This document shows, piece by piece, positions 7,420-14,591 of a stretch of DNA of 59,475 nt. This stretch comes from an uncultured Acetobacteraceae bacterium (GTDB lineage Bacteria; Pseudomonadota; Alphaproteobacteria; Acetobacterales; Acetobacteraceae). A program made the translations under genes and the position numbers. The stretch's first letter is position 1. The number at the start of each line of letters is the position of its first letter. The notes beneath the pieces are model-generated. The model was not told the DNA's origin. It did no database searches and saw only the letters and a program-made list of their open reading frames with translations. Where the stretch lies: positions 1 through 59,475 of the forward strand of contig CALMVT010000273.1 of NCBI GenBank assembly GCA_937873175.1. Direction: 5' to 3'.

Positions 7420-7628
7420 GCGGGGAACGGCAAGGCAAGCTTTGGGAGCCAGATGAGGAGCGGCAGCTGCTCGTGGACTTCGACAACGGCCTCGCGTTGG
7501 AGGACCTGGTGGAGCGCTTCGGGCGGTCGGAGGCCGCCATCACCACCCGGCTGATCCGCTTGGAGCGCCTGGCGCGCTCGCCGAGCACGGGTCGGTTTCA
7601 CAAGCTCGACCCCGAGCCATGGACGTAG
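7416..7628 (+). CDS. Small helix-turn-helix (SANT/GcrA-like) protein
   Basis: 70 aa from GTG 7416, overlapping the previous stop. The sequence LWEPDEERQLLVDFDNGLAL, then EDLVERFGRSEAAITTRLIR, reads as a Myb/SANT or GcrA-type helical DNA-binding domain: a Trp-acidic first helix and a recognition helix with AAITTRL. Probably a DNA-binding accessory regulator. Confidence 0.6.
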   Translation: MSGERQGKLWEPDEERQLLVDFDNGLALEDLVERFGRSEAAITTRLIRLERLARSPSTGRFHKLDPEPWT

Positions 7629-7641
7629 GCGGAGTGCTATC

Positions 7642-7812
7642 ATGCCGCTGACCGACGAGCAGGAACAACGCGAACACGAATTGAGGGTGGAGCAGATGGC
7701 GGTGAACATCGAGAAGATGCGCAGGGACATGCGCAACGAGACCATCAAGATCGTAGTCTCCATCGTGGCAGCCCTGGTGGCGGCGTTTGCGGCGGGGCAC
7801 TTCATCAAGTGA
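7642..7812 (+). CDS. Small amphipathic-plus-TM protein, 56 aa
   Basis: The sequence starts MPLTDEQEQREHELRVEQMA, continues as a charged coiled-coil-like helix (NIEKMRRDMRNE) and ends in one hydrophobic helix (IKIVVSIVAALVAAFAAGHF). This resembles XhlA-type holin accessory proteins, but it is far from the lysis genes. It could equally be an exclusion or membrane-anchoring peptide. Confidence 0.6.
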   Translation: MPLTDEQEQREHELRVEQMAVNIEKMRRDMRNETIKIVVSIVAALVAAFAAGHFIK

Positions 7813-7838
7813 CCCGGCCCGGCTGCAATTCCCCTACG

Positions 7839-7860
7839 CGCGATAACGCGCTTTATCGCG
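7839..7860. terminator. Hairpin after the 7642 gene
   Basis: CGCGATAA and TTATCGCG form an 8-bp stem with a 6-nt loop, 26 nt after the 7812 stop. There is no U tract, so it may be a terminator or an operator for the next gene. Confidence 0.45.
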
Positions 7861-7892
7861 GGTAGAGTGCGATCTATGAAGGTGCTCGTGTC

Positions 7893-8096
7893 ATGACAGG
7901 AGAGGCAAACACGCCGCAGCAAGCCAGCCAGCCTAAGTTCCTTAAGGCTACGCGAGACTGCAAGCATGGGATACACGCCGGGTTTCGGTACTTCATTTAC
8001 GATTGGGAGCAGGGTAAGCCTGTCGTAAAGTCGCCCGTTTGCGATGTGACGCTGCCTGACGGCAGTTGGGTGCCAGCGTCGGAGCCATCACCATGA
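7893..8096 (+). CDS. Small hypothetical protein, 67 aa
   Basis: Gln/Pro-rich start followed by a Cys/His/Tyr-containing beta-rich part (DCKHGIHAGFRYFIYDW). Codon use is less GC-rich than its neighbours, hinting at recent acquisition. A six-codon frame at 7876 (MKVLVS) overlaps its ATG and may couple translation. No family recognised. Confidence 0.5.
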   Translation: MTGEANTPQQASQPKFLKATRDCKHGIHAGFRYFIYDWEQGKPVVKSPVCDVTLPDGSWVPASEPSP

Positions 8097-8127
8097 CCGA
8101 CGCCCCCGCGCCTAGAACACAAATACC

Positions 8128-8625
8128 TTGAGTTCGAGGGCGGACTGTTTGACGGAGCCGGGCGCTGCTTTCCTGGCGCGCATGGAAGCGCTTGGCCCCG
8201 ATCCCAGCACGGTGGCGCAGGACGACCTGCTGCGCCTGCTGCGGCTCGCCGGCGACACGGTGAGCGCCGTCTACCAGTCTGTGGATAAGTCGCCGCGTAA
8301 CCGCCTCGAGGTCGAGGCCGAGGGGTTCCGCGGACTTTTGGAGGAGGCGAGAGCAATGTTGCCCCGTATCGAACACGTTGTCCCTGGCCGGGTGCCCCTG
8401 ACCCTCGAGGTGCAATGGCGGGGCGGAGGAGAAAGCCTGGTGGATGTATCCGGCCTGGTCGGCGCCTACCGGGCCTATGCCCCGCTCCGGGACGACCCGG
8501 CGCTGTTCGGCCGGGTGCAGGTGGGAGAGCACGGCACGGATGTCGTCTGGGCGGAGGGGATCGACATGGCGGCCGACACGTTGTGGCGGCTCGCGCAGGA
8601 GCAGGGCGGGACCGCCGGCGGCTGA
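8128..8625 (+). CDS. DUF2442-domain protein with N-terminal extension
   Basis: The last 89 residues, from MLPRIEHVVPGRVPLTLEVQ, fit DUF2442: LVDVSGLVGAYRAYAPLRDD, LFGRVQVG, TDVVWAEGIDMAADTLWRLA. DUF2442 proteins are often antitoxin-like partners of DUF4160 proteins, but I see no DUF4160 gene next to it. A well-placed GGAGGAG before ATG 8356 argues that the shorter form (8356-8625) may be the real product. The upstream 76 codons from TTG 8128 also look coding (acidic and helical), so I give the long form. The C-terminal assignment is good; the start is uncertain. Confidence 0.6.
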   Translation: MSSRADCLTEPGAAFLARMEALGPDPSTVAQDDLLRLLRLAGDTVSAVYQSVDKSPRNRLEVEAEGFRGLLEEARAMLPRIEHVVPGRVPLTLEVQWRGGGESLVDVSGLVGAYRAYAPLRDDPALFGRVQVGEHGTDVVWAEGIDMAADTLWRLAQEQGGTAGG

Positions 8626-8670
8626 CCGGGACAGGGCGCCTGGCGGCGGCGGCCCTGCCCCGGTCGGATC

Positions 8671-9099
8671 TCAGCTCTTGTCGACGGTCTTGACCGGCGT
8701 GCTCGCCACCGCGCCGGCTTCCGCCGTGTAGTTGTCGAGCGTCGCCGTCTGGCCGGGCGGCAGCGGCTCGGACTTCATGCCCTCGCCCGGATGGTCGGAG
8801 CCCGTGGCGGTGAGGCCGGTCTTCTCGTCGAGCACATGCACTTCCGGGTCGACGCCGGCGCCGGAGCTCTTGGGCGGCAGCTCGCCGGTGCCTGTGATGC
8901 CCTCCGGCACGTTGCTCGGCGCGTCCGGCTTGACCTTGTCGCCTTCCGACTCCTTGGTGAAGTCGTGCTCCTTGATGTCGGGATGGCCGTCGGCGGGGAT
9001 GTTGGTCTCGGCCGCGGGCTCGCTGGTGCTCGAGATCTTCACGTCGTCCGCGCTGGTCGGCTCGTCGTCGGCCTTCTTCTCGATCTTGGTGTCCGGCAT
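8671..9099 (-). CDS. Disordered acidic protein, 142 aa
   Basis: Starts MPDTKIEKKADDEPTSADD at 9099, with AAGGAAG upstream. Pro/Glu/Asp/Thr/Ser-rich throughout, with no predicted core, as in many phage low-complexity proteins. Its leader contains a GGAGTG/CACTCC hairpin (9113-9130). Last gene of the minus-strand block, pointing away from the partition genes. Function unknown. Confidence 0.6.
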   Translation of the reverse strand: MPDTKIEKKADDEPTSADDVKISSTSEPAAETNIPADGHPDIKEHDFTKESEGDKVKPDAPSNVPEGITGTGELPPKSSGAGVDPEVHVLDEKTGLTATGSDHPGEGMKSEPLPPGQTATLDNYTAEAGAVASTPVKTVDKS

Positions 9100-9112
9100 G
9101 TGGCGCTTCCTT

Positions 9113-9130
9113 GGAGTGTTGCAGCACTCC
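9113..9130 (-). promoter_or_regulatory. Leader hairpin of the 9099 gene
   Basis: GGAGTG-TTGCAG-CACTCC forms a 6-bp stem just upstream of the SD on the minus strand. Unlike the + strand cassettes, the SD here lies outside the stem. Confidence 0.5.
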
Positions 9131-9213
9131 CGATCTAGCAACGACGCCGGCCGCTCGCCTGCACTCAATGGACGCCTGGTATCAAGGCCGCGCCAGAGCC
9201 TCGCATTTTCTGC

Positions 9214-9957
9214 TCATGTGGTGTCCCGGTTCGAGAACGTGCCCCCGTCAATATATCTTCGCTTGGGGCCGCGGCTTTGACGACGCGATAAAATGCCCAC
9301 GGCGATGCTCACCATTACTCCGGTCGGCACAAGGGCGATGACCGGGATCATCTCCGGGTGGCTGCGCAGCCAGCTTGCCACGCCGCTGAACGTGGGCGCT
9401 GATGTCACTAGCGAAACGATTGCACCGACAACAACTGACATGAAACCGATAAGGAAAACCACGGTCGATGTTGCCTCGCGATGTCCGGTTGCTCCCAAGC
9501 GCAAGCCTGGTTTGGCCTTTTGGCCTGCAGGACCTTGAACCAAGTCCAGATCATGCCCGGAGACCCCTTCGCTCCGGCTCTTCGCAATAAGTTCCAGGAT
9601 CGAGTTTTTCGACGGTGCATCAAGGAAGTTGTTGTCGACCGTTTCAAGAAGGGTGATCGAAAGCGCGTCGTGGAAGCCGATCAAACGGCGGACAGGCACC
9701 TGCGCTCTAATGCTCTTTGCTCGTCTCAAAGCAAGGAATTGGGCGGCGTCTATGGCCTGACGCTCGACGGCGATCCGCTTGATCACGGAGCTGCATAGTT
9801 CCTGGTCCGCCGCGCGAAGGCGCTCGTCCCGCGCGCCGATCGTCTTGCGGTAGCCGATCCAGAACGTGGCAATCGTGGCAATCAGCCCGACCACGATCGA
9901 AAAGGTGGTCTGGCCATCCACGTTAGGCAGCAGCCCCCAAAGCCCCTCCCTGGGCAT
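9214..9957 (-). CDS. Membrane protein, 247 aa
   Basis: An N-terminal hydrophobic helix (FSIVVGLIATIATFWIGY) is followed by a long charged helical region. Two more hydrophobic helices follow: TVVFLIGFMSVVVGAIVSLV and MIPVIALVPTGVMVSIAVGI. Codon use is noticeably less GC-rich than the flanking genes. It lies downstream of the partition pair and may be a prophage-expressed accessory gene, for example superinfection exclusion. No family recognised. Confidence 0.65.
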   Translation of the reverse strand: MPREGLWGLLPNVDGQTTFSIVVGLIATIATFWIGYRKTIGARDERLRAADQELCSSVIKRIAVERQAIDAAQFLALRRAKSIRAQVPVRRLIGFHDALSITLLETVDNNFLDAPSKNSILELIAKSRSEGVSGHDLDLVQGPAGQKAKPGLRLGATGHREATSTVVFLIGFMSVVVGAIVSLVTSAPTFSGVASWLRSHPEMIPVIALVPTGVMVSIAVGILSRRQSRGPKRRYIDGGTFSNRDTT

Positions 9958-9961
9958 GCTG

Positions 9962-10213
9962 TCAGCCCATGCGATCGAGGTGCAGGCGCACCGCCTCCTC
10001 CACGATCTTCTGGATCGAGGTGTCCGTGCGCTGGGCCGTGTAGCGCAGCCGCTGGTGCAGCTCGGGGTCGAGCCGGAAGTTGAGGCTCACCTTGCCTTCG
10101 CGCAGCGGGGGCAGGGCGTCGCGGTAGCGGTCAGCGGGCGGCGCCGCCTGCCCTTTTGGCACGGGAGACAGCAGCTCGGGGGTGACGCGGCTGGGGCTTC
10201 GGCTTGCGGCCAT
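9962..10213 (-). CDS. Ribbon-helix-helix partition partner
   Basis: 83 aa. A basic, flexible N-terminus precedes a ribbon-helix-helix domain: VSLNFRLDPELHQRLRYTAQ followed by RTDTSIQKIVEEAVRLHLDR. That is the layout of ParG/Omega-type centromere-binding proteins that pair with ParA ATPases. The gene overlaps the 3' end of parA by 83 bases in another frame; ATG 10213 has GGAG about 10 nt upstream. It presumably binds the centromere and represses its own operon. Confidence 0.75.
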   Translation of the reverse strand: MAASRSPSRVTPELLSPVPKGQAAPPADRYRDALPPLREGKVSLNFRLDPELHQRLRYTAQRTDTSIQKIVEEAVRLHLDRMG

Positions 10214-10853
10214 GTTGGGCGGTCTCCTGGGTGAGGCGTTGGTCGAGGTAGGCCCACAGGTCCCGCACCTCGAGGGCCGAGCGGCTCGTGGCGTCGAGCT
10301 CGCCCACCGTGCGGCCGTCCACCATGGAGGTCGCGAAGTCGTTCCTGTGGTGCAGCACGGTGGGGCACACCGGGCCGTGCTGGGACAGCGCCAGCACCGT
10401 GTCTACGGTGATGCGCGCCCGCTGCTGCGCCCGGTTGACCACGAAGGCCATGGGCCGCTCGGCCGCGCGCACCATCTCCACGGTCGCGCCAACCGCCCGC
10501 AGGTCGTGAGGGCTCGGCGCCACCGGGATCACCACGAGGTCGGCGACGGCGAGCGCCGTGCGGATCGCGGGCCCCACGGTGGGCGGCGTGTCGATGATCA
10601 GAAGCTCGGGCGGGCCGCGCAAGGGGCTGTCGAACTGGTCCAGGGTCGCCTGCAGCCCCGCGTCGAGCTGCGGGAAGAAGATGGGCTCCATGTCCTCGCG
10701 CGCGTTCCACCAGCCGGCGAGGCCGCCCTGCGGGTCGGTGTCCATGATCGCGACGAAGCCCGCCCCGGCGCGCATCGCTTCCACCGCGATGTGCCCGGCG
10801 AGCGTCGTCTTGCCCGCCCCGCCCTTCTGAGATGCCAGCACCAGAACCCTCAT
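10131..10853 (-). CDS. parA: ParA partition ATPase
   Basis: 240-residue ParA/MinD family ATPase with deviant Walker A K10-GGAG-K15-TT, a MDTDPQGGLAGWW motif and a Walker B-like LLIIDTPPTVG. It lacks the long N-terminal HTH of P1-type ParA, so it is the small type that pairs with RHH proteins. Such pairs segregate low-copy plasmids and plasmid-prophages. The basic C-terminal tail (HGRKPKPQPRH) overlaps the RHH gene. It is read leftward from a divergent control region holding a palindrome and an 8-bp inverted repeat. Confidence 0.85.
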   Translation of the reverse strand: MRVLVLASQKGGAGKTTLAGHIAVEAMRAGAGFVAIMDTDPQGGLAGWWNAREDMEPIFFPQLDAGLQATLDQFDSPLRGPPELLIIDTPPTVGPAIRTALAVADLVVIPVAPSPHDLRAVGATVEMVRAAERPMAFVVNRAQQRARITVDTVLALSQHGPVCPTVLHHRNDFATSMVDGRTVGELDATSRSALEVRDLWAYLDQRLTQETAQHGRKPKPQPRHPRAAVSRAKRAGGAAR

Positions 10854-11061
10854 GGCCGCAGAAAAGCTTAGAAGTTATTTACACGTCAAGAGGGCATGGC
10901 ATCGTGCAAAATGCTAAGCTTGCTTGGCATGTTGGCACCATGGCACCATTTTTGCAGTTAAGTGCAGGGGCCGCCGGCGTGCGCTTTGCACCGCCCGGGA
11001 ACGAAATGATCCCGCGGGGCGGGGCCGCTTGCTAAACCGGGCGCGAACTCGGGAGCCCGCG
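10854..11061. promoter_or_regulatory. Divergent control region between parA and lysis genes
   Basis: Contains the inverted repeat AAGCTTAG (10864-10871) and CTAAGCTT (10914-10921), which flanks the likely parA promoter. It also holds two TGGCACCA repeats near 10933-10949 and a TGCA palindrome. The region is AT-richer than its flanks. Confidence 0.5.
10953..10966. repeat. TGCA palindrome, copy 4
   Basis: TGCA-GTTAAG-TGCA in the parA/spanin intergenic region. Confidence 0.8.
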
Positions 11062-11496
11062 ATGGCGGATGCAGTGGAAACCGCGCGCAGCTGGTGGCGC
11101 CTCTTCAAAGAGGCGCTGCCGGTGCTGGCGCTGATTGGCGGGGCCTACGGCTACTGGGCCGGCTACATCCGAACCGACGCCACGGGCGCTGTGGAAGGCC
11201 GCTACGCCGCCCGGGAGCAGGCGCAGTTCGTGGCCTCGGTCAAGGAGCAGTTCGCCGCGGTGATGGCCCGCCAGGACCAAACCGACCGGGACCGAGACTC
11301 GCGGACGAAAATCATCAACGACCGCCTGGACGCCGCCGTCGCCGGCTTGCGCGACCAGATCGAAGCAATGAACCGGGACCTGCAGCAGCGCAGCGCCAAC
11401 CGCACGGAGCAGCTGAACTCAATGAGCGGCCAGATCGGCACCCTGAAGCTCAAGGTCTGCGTCTTGTCGGGCCTCAAGGTCAGCCAATGCAACTGA
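11062..11496 (+). CDS. Probable inner-membrane spanin (Rz-like)
   Basis: 144 aa. One N-terminal TM helix (ALPVLALIGGAYGYWAGYI) is followed by a long charged coiled-coil-like periplasmic region up to a C-terminal Cys pair. This is the architecture of i-spanins, which link to an outer-membrane lipoprotein partner and fuse the two membranes at lysis. The next gene overlaps its end by 10 bases and has a lipobox, as expected for Rz/Rz1. Identified by architecture, not sequence similarity. Confidence 0.65.
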   Translation: MADAVETARSWWRLFKEALPVLALIGGAYGYWAGYIRTDATGAVEGRYAAREQAQFVASVKEQFAAVMARQDQTDRDRDSRTKIINDRLDAAVAGLRDQIEAMNRDLQQRSANRTEQLNSMSGQIGTLKLKVCVLSGLKVSQCN

Positions 11497-11969
11497 GGCA
11501 CCGCGGCGCGAAGCGTTCGCGCGGTCGTCCGTCGGCGGCGTCTTGGGCGGCGCGTGGCATCGCGTTGCAGCTGGGGCTCGCGGGCTGCGCGGCAGGGGCT
11601 TGCCCGGCCCCGGACCCTTTGCCTCCCGTCGAGCCCGCCGTCGTTGCGGCGCCCCCGCCCGTGCCTGCGGTGCCCCCTGCCGTCACCGCGCGCCTCAAGG
11701 TCGACACCGCGGCCGTGCAGCGCAACGCCAGGCAGTTCACCGCCAAGCCCAGCACGTCGAACGAGGCGGTGGCGGCGTTGGAGCCCTTGACCCGAAGGGT
11801 CAACGTGGCGCTGGCCGTGCTCGAGCTGCACCGCCGGAAGGAGGGCCGCTACCGCCCGGCCGACATCCGTTCGGCCCGCGCGGCCGCCGACGCGGTCGCG
11901 GCCTTCCTGATCACGCAGCCCCCGCCGCCTGAACCGCCCGCCGAGGACACCAACGGGAACGAGCCGTGA
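11487..11969 (+). CDS. Probable outer-membrane spanin lipoprotein (Rz1-like)
   Basis: 160 aa with a basic N-terminus, a short hydrophobic stretch and the lipobox LAGC at about residues 31-34, then a proline-rich region (PAPDPLPPVEPAVVAAPPPV). Proline-rich lipoproteins encoded next to or overlapping a TM-coiled-coil gene are typical o-spanins. It is longer than most Rz1 proteins. Its stop overlaps the endolysin start (GTGA). Confidence 0.6.
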   Translation: MQLRHRGAKRSRGRPSAASWAARGIALQLGLAGCAAGACPAPDPLPPVEPAVVAAPPPVPAVPPAVTARLKVDTAAVQRNARQFTAKPSTSNEAVAALEPLTRRVNVALAVLELHRRKEGRYRPADIRSARAAADAVAAFLITQPPPPEPPAEDTNGNEP

Positions 11970-12574
11970 TCGTAGCACCCCCGCCGCCTTTGCCGCCCGT
12001 GGTGCCGCCGCCGCCGGCGCTGCCGCCCGCGTTCCGGGAAAACGTGCTGGTGCTGTTCCGCGGCACCCTGTCGATCCGCCAGGAGGACGGGCTGCGGCGC
12101 ATCTTCTGGGGGTCCACGTCGTTCTCCGCCGAGGACCGCGCCTACATCTTGGCGACCGTGTTCCACGAGACCGCCCGGGTCATGGCGCCGATCGAGGAGT
12201 ACGGCCGCGGCGCCGGCAAGCCCTACCCGCCCTACTATGGCCGCGGACTGCCTCAGCTCACCTGGAAATACAACTACGCCCGCTTCGGCACGCTGCTGGG
12301 CGTGGACCTGGTGGGCCATCCCGAGCGCGCCCTCGACTGGGACGTGGCGCTGCCGGTGCTGTTGATCGGCATGCGGGACGGCCTGTTCACGGGACGCAAG
12401 CTCGCCCATTACTTCGGCCCCGCCTCCTACGGCTGCCTGTGCAACCCGATCGACGCGCGGCGCATCATCAACGGCACCGACCGGGCCGAGCTGGTCGCCG
12501 GCTATTTCCGGGTGTTCCTCGCCGCGATCCAAAACTCCGCCCCGCCCGCGGCGCCCCTCATTCGCAACGCATAG
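11966..12574 (+). CDS. Endolysin, GH19/lysozyme-like
   Basis: 202 aa. After a proline-rich N-terminus (PPPPLPPVVPPPPALPP) the catalytic domain shows AYILATVFHETARVMAPIEE and GRGLPQLTWKYNYARFG. These match the helix with the catalytic Glu and the GRG-x-QLT-x3-NY motif of GH19 chitinase/lysozyme-type endolysins. It should cleave peptidoglycan glycan strands. No signal peptide is obvious, so export probably depends on the holin at 12583. GTG start overlaps the spanin stop. Confidence 0.8.
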   Translation: MIVAPPPPLPPVVPPPPALPPAFRENVLVLFRGTLSIRQEDGLRRIFWGSTSFSAEDRAYILATVFHETARVMAPIEEYGRGAGKPYPPYYGRGLPQLTWKYNYARFGTLLGVDLVGHPERALDWDVALPVLLIGMRDGLFTGRKLAHYFGPASYGCLCNPIDARRIINGTDRAELVAGYFRVFLAAIQNSAPPAAPLIRNA

Positions 12575-12582
12575 GAGCCGCC

Positions 12583-13011
12583 ATGTCCGCCTGGGAACAG
12601 CTGCTGGCCACCGTCGTCTACCCGGCCCTCGCGCTCGCGGTGACCGGCATGGTGCCGATCTTTTGCGCGGTGATCGCCCGGCGCCTCGGCCTGCAAATCC
12701 AGGCGACGCAGGACCAGGCGTCGGCGCTGCGGGACCACGCCGCGCAGGCCGCGATCACAGGCATGGTGGCGACGTTCGCGGGCAAGGTCGTGGGCGAGAT
12801 CGCCGAGGGCAAGCTCACCTTGGAAAGCGTGCGAAACGGCGCCGCCGCCAAGGCGCTGGTGGACTACGCGGCGGGCACGGTGGGGGACAGCCTGATCCGC
12901 CACGGCGTGACGCCGGACACCTTGTCCACCATGCTGATCGGGCGGGTCAACGCGCTGGTGGCCCCGGCCGTCGTTGCCGCTTCGCCGCCCGTTCCGGCGT
13001 CCGTTCCGTGA
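12583..13011 (+). CDS. Holin, LLH-type
   Basis: 142 aa with one N-terminal TM helix (VVYPALALAVTGMVPIFCAV) followed by a long amphipathic region. The region holds repeated Ala/Val/Glu helices and VDYAAGTVGDSLIRHGVTPD near the end. This matches phage LLH-family holins: one TM, then a helix and a conserved YVxxxxxDALxxxGVTxE-type segment. Position after the endolysin supports the call. SD GGAG at 12574-12577, spacing 5 nt to ATG. Confidence 0.7.
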   Translation: MSAWEQLLATVVYPALALAVTGMVPIFCAVIARRLGLQIQATQDQASALRDHAAQAAITGMVATFAGKVVGEIAEGKLTLESVRNGAAAKALVDYAAGTVGDSLIRHGVTPDTLSTMLIGRVNALVAPAVVAASPPVPASVP

Positions 13012-13143
13012 GCCGTCCCTTGCCGGCGCCCCGTCGCTTTGTTGCAGTTTTAACGCTGCCGTTTGTTTACATGGCGGGGCGCCTCGGCTCTTGTGCCCGG
13101 TGCCGCACAAGCGGAGTCGCGCTCCGGCGCGAAGCCACCCCGT

Positions 13144-13161
13144 CAAACCAAGGAGGGTTTG
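13144..13161 (+). promoter_or_regulatory. SD hairpin of 13163 gene
   Basis: Arms CAAACC/GGTTTG around loop AAGGAG, a perfect 6-bp stem and the longest of the set. ATG 13163 follows. Confidence 0.8.
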
Positions 13162-13162
13162 C

Positions 13163-13645
13163 ATGATGCATACGCTCGCGTCCCGCGCGTCGCATCGGGC
13201 CCACGCGCCCGCGTCCGAAATGCCGCTGCTGCAGTTCGGCCGCTACCTGCTCGACGCGCACAGCTACACCTTTCACGCGCCCGGCGCCCGCGCCGTGCCC
13301 TGCACGCGACTCGAATACCGTGTGCTGTCGAGCCTGCTGATGGCCCGCGGCCGCCCGGTGTCCATGGAGCGGCTGATGCAGAAGGTCTACGCCGGCGCCG
13401 ACGAGGAGCCCGACCCGACCTGCCTGCGCGTCGTGATCAGCAAGATCAGGAAGAAGCTGCGCGCGGCGGGGATCGGAGACCCCATCGTGTGCGACAACCG
13501 GGTGGGCTACCGCATCCGGGACGCGGAGGCCGAGGTGGAGGTGCTGGTGTTCGACCGGGCGCGCCTCGACGCGCTGGACGCCGTTCTGGCCTTTGCCGAC
13601 GCCAACTTGCCCGAGGCTGTGGCCCTGCTGCGGAGGCCCGCTTGA
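13163..13645 (+). CDS. OmpR/CtrA-type winged-helix regulator without receiver domain
   Basis: 160 aa consisting of one Trans_reg_C winged helix: LEYRVLSSLLMARGRPVSME, then KVYAGADEEPDPTCLRVVIS and KIRKKLRAAGIG, ending in NRVGYRI. The stretch K74-L99 resembles the alphaproteobacterial cell-cycle regulator CtrA (YGG-DEPE-x-DVFICKLRKKL) more than enteric OmpR/PhoB. There is no phosphoacceptor receiver domain, so activity is not controlled by a histidine kinase through this protein. It sits just before the block of phage-family promoters and may be their activator, or may occupy host CtrA-type sites. The DNA-binding fold is confident; the CtrA link is inference. Confidence 0.75.
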   Translation: MMHTLASRASHRAHAPASEMPLLQFGRYLLDAHSYTFHAPGARAVPCTRLEYRVLSSLLMARGRPVSMERLMQKVYAGADEEPDPTCLRVVISKIRKKLRAAGIGDPIVCDNRVGYRIRDAEAEVEVLVFDRARLDALDAVLAFADANLPEAVALLRRPA

Positions 13646-13660
13646 TCCCGCAAACTCCAT

Positions 13661-13689
13661 TTGACCCCCGCCGCCTCTAGCGCAGAGTG
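13661..13689 (+). promoter_or_regulatory. Phage-family promoter for 13740
   Basis: TTGACC at 13661-13666, 17-nt spacer, AGAGTG at 13684-13689. Confidence 0.65.
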
Positions 13690-13724
13690 AAATCAGGCCC
13701 TGGCCCTTCCAGGACCCGTCGCAT

Positions 13725-13738
13725 TGGCAAGGAGGCCA
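13725..13738 (+). promoter_or_regulatory. SD hairpin of 13740 gene
   Basis: Arms TGGC/GCCA around AAGGAG. ATG 13740 follows after 5 nt. Confidence 0.75.
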
Positions 13739-13739
13739 G

Positions 13740-14000
13740 ATGACACACGCTCCCGAGGTGCCCTGCTGCACCCCCGGCTGCCCGGAGACCGTGCCCGCGG
13801 CCCGGGCCGCCCTGTTCCCCGACAAGCGCGCCCCGTGCCTGGGCTGCGGCAGCCGCTACGCCGCCGCGGCCACCCGCGCAAAGGCCCGCTCCGTCGTCAC
13901 GTTGCACAAAGGTAACAGTGTGTACGTTTCGCCGACGCCGCAAGGCAAGGAGTTCGCCAAGCACGTCGCCCAGATGCGGCGCGGGACCAATGGCGAATGA
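13740..14000 (+). CDS. Small zinc-finger-like protein, 86 aa
   Basis: Contains two Cys groups, CCTPGCP and CLGCGSRY, spaced like a treble-clef or ribbon zinc finger, followed by a helical basic segment and KGNSVYVSPTPQGKEF. No named family recognised. First gene of the 13740-15271 unit, which has its own promoter and SD hairpin. Confidence 0.65.
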   Translation: MTHAPEVPCCTPGCPETVPAARAALFPDKRAPCLGCGSRYAAAATRAKARSVVTLHKGNSVYVSPTPQGKEFAKHVAQMRRGTNGE

Positions 14001-14569
14001 GCGAACTCAGCGCCCTCAAGATGGCGACCACGCTGCTGCAGGCGAAGCTCACCGAATGGAAGTGGGCGACGCCGGAGCAGTGCAAGCCCTACACGGACGC
14101 GCTCAAGACCATCGACGACATGATCGAGCGCGAGGAGGCCGCTTGCAAAGCGTTGCCCGTGACGGGCGGCACTATGTCGGAACTTGACGCGCTTCGCATC
14201 GTGTTCACGGCGTCGGGCTGCGCGCTGCACCCGAGCCCTGGCTTTGCCAGCGATCCAGCCTACGGCGCCTTGCTCAAGGAGGCCCGCATCCACGTCGCCC
14301 AGCTGCTCGGCAATGTCTCCGGCGCCGAGGGCAATCCCAAGCAGGCGCGAGAGGCGGCGCTCGAGGTGCTGCGCAAGCACGGCTGCTACGTCACCGACTG
14401 GATCGACCGGGAATGGGTGGCCGCAAACATGGCCGACGCGGAGTACGCGCCGGGCCCCGGCCAGCTCGAGAACGCCTGCGCCCACGTCGCCAAGGTGCGG
14501 AGCACCGAGGACGCGGAGGCGTGGGAGGTCCTGACATGCTGGATGCACGACAACCCCGCCAAGGGTTGA
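13997..14569 (+). CDS. Hypothetical protein with internal repeat, 190 aa
   Basis: Begins MSELSALKMATTLLQ, and a second similar start-like segment MSELDALRIVFTAS occurs at about residue 60. This suggests an internal duplication or two fused small genes. The rest is helical (ARIHVAQLLGNVSG, AREAALEVLRKHGCYVTDWI). Start overlaps the previous stop. No family recognised. Confidence 0.6.
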   Translation: MSELSALKMATTLLQAKLTEWKWATPEQCKPYTDALKTIDDMIEREEAACKALPVTGGTMSELDALRIVFTASGCALHPSPGFASDPAYGALLKEARIHVAQLLGNVSGAEGNPKQAREAALEVLRKHGCYVTDWIDREWVAANMADAEYAPGPGQLENACAHVAKVRSTEDAEAWEVLTCWMHDNPAKG

Positions 14570-14580
14570 AGTTAATTGCA
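14567..14580. repeat. TGCA palindrome, copy 5 (one mismatch)
   Basis: TGAA-GTTAAT-TGCA between the 14569 stop and the 14592 start. Confidence 0.55.
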
Positions 14581-14591
14581 CGGAGGAACCC

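Noticed and set aside
8093-8131. Possible frameshift joining a 12-codon frame at 8093 to the DUF2442 gene.
   Set aside because: The domain is complete from ATG 8356 with a good SD, so no frameshift is needed.
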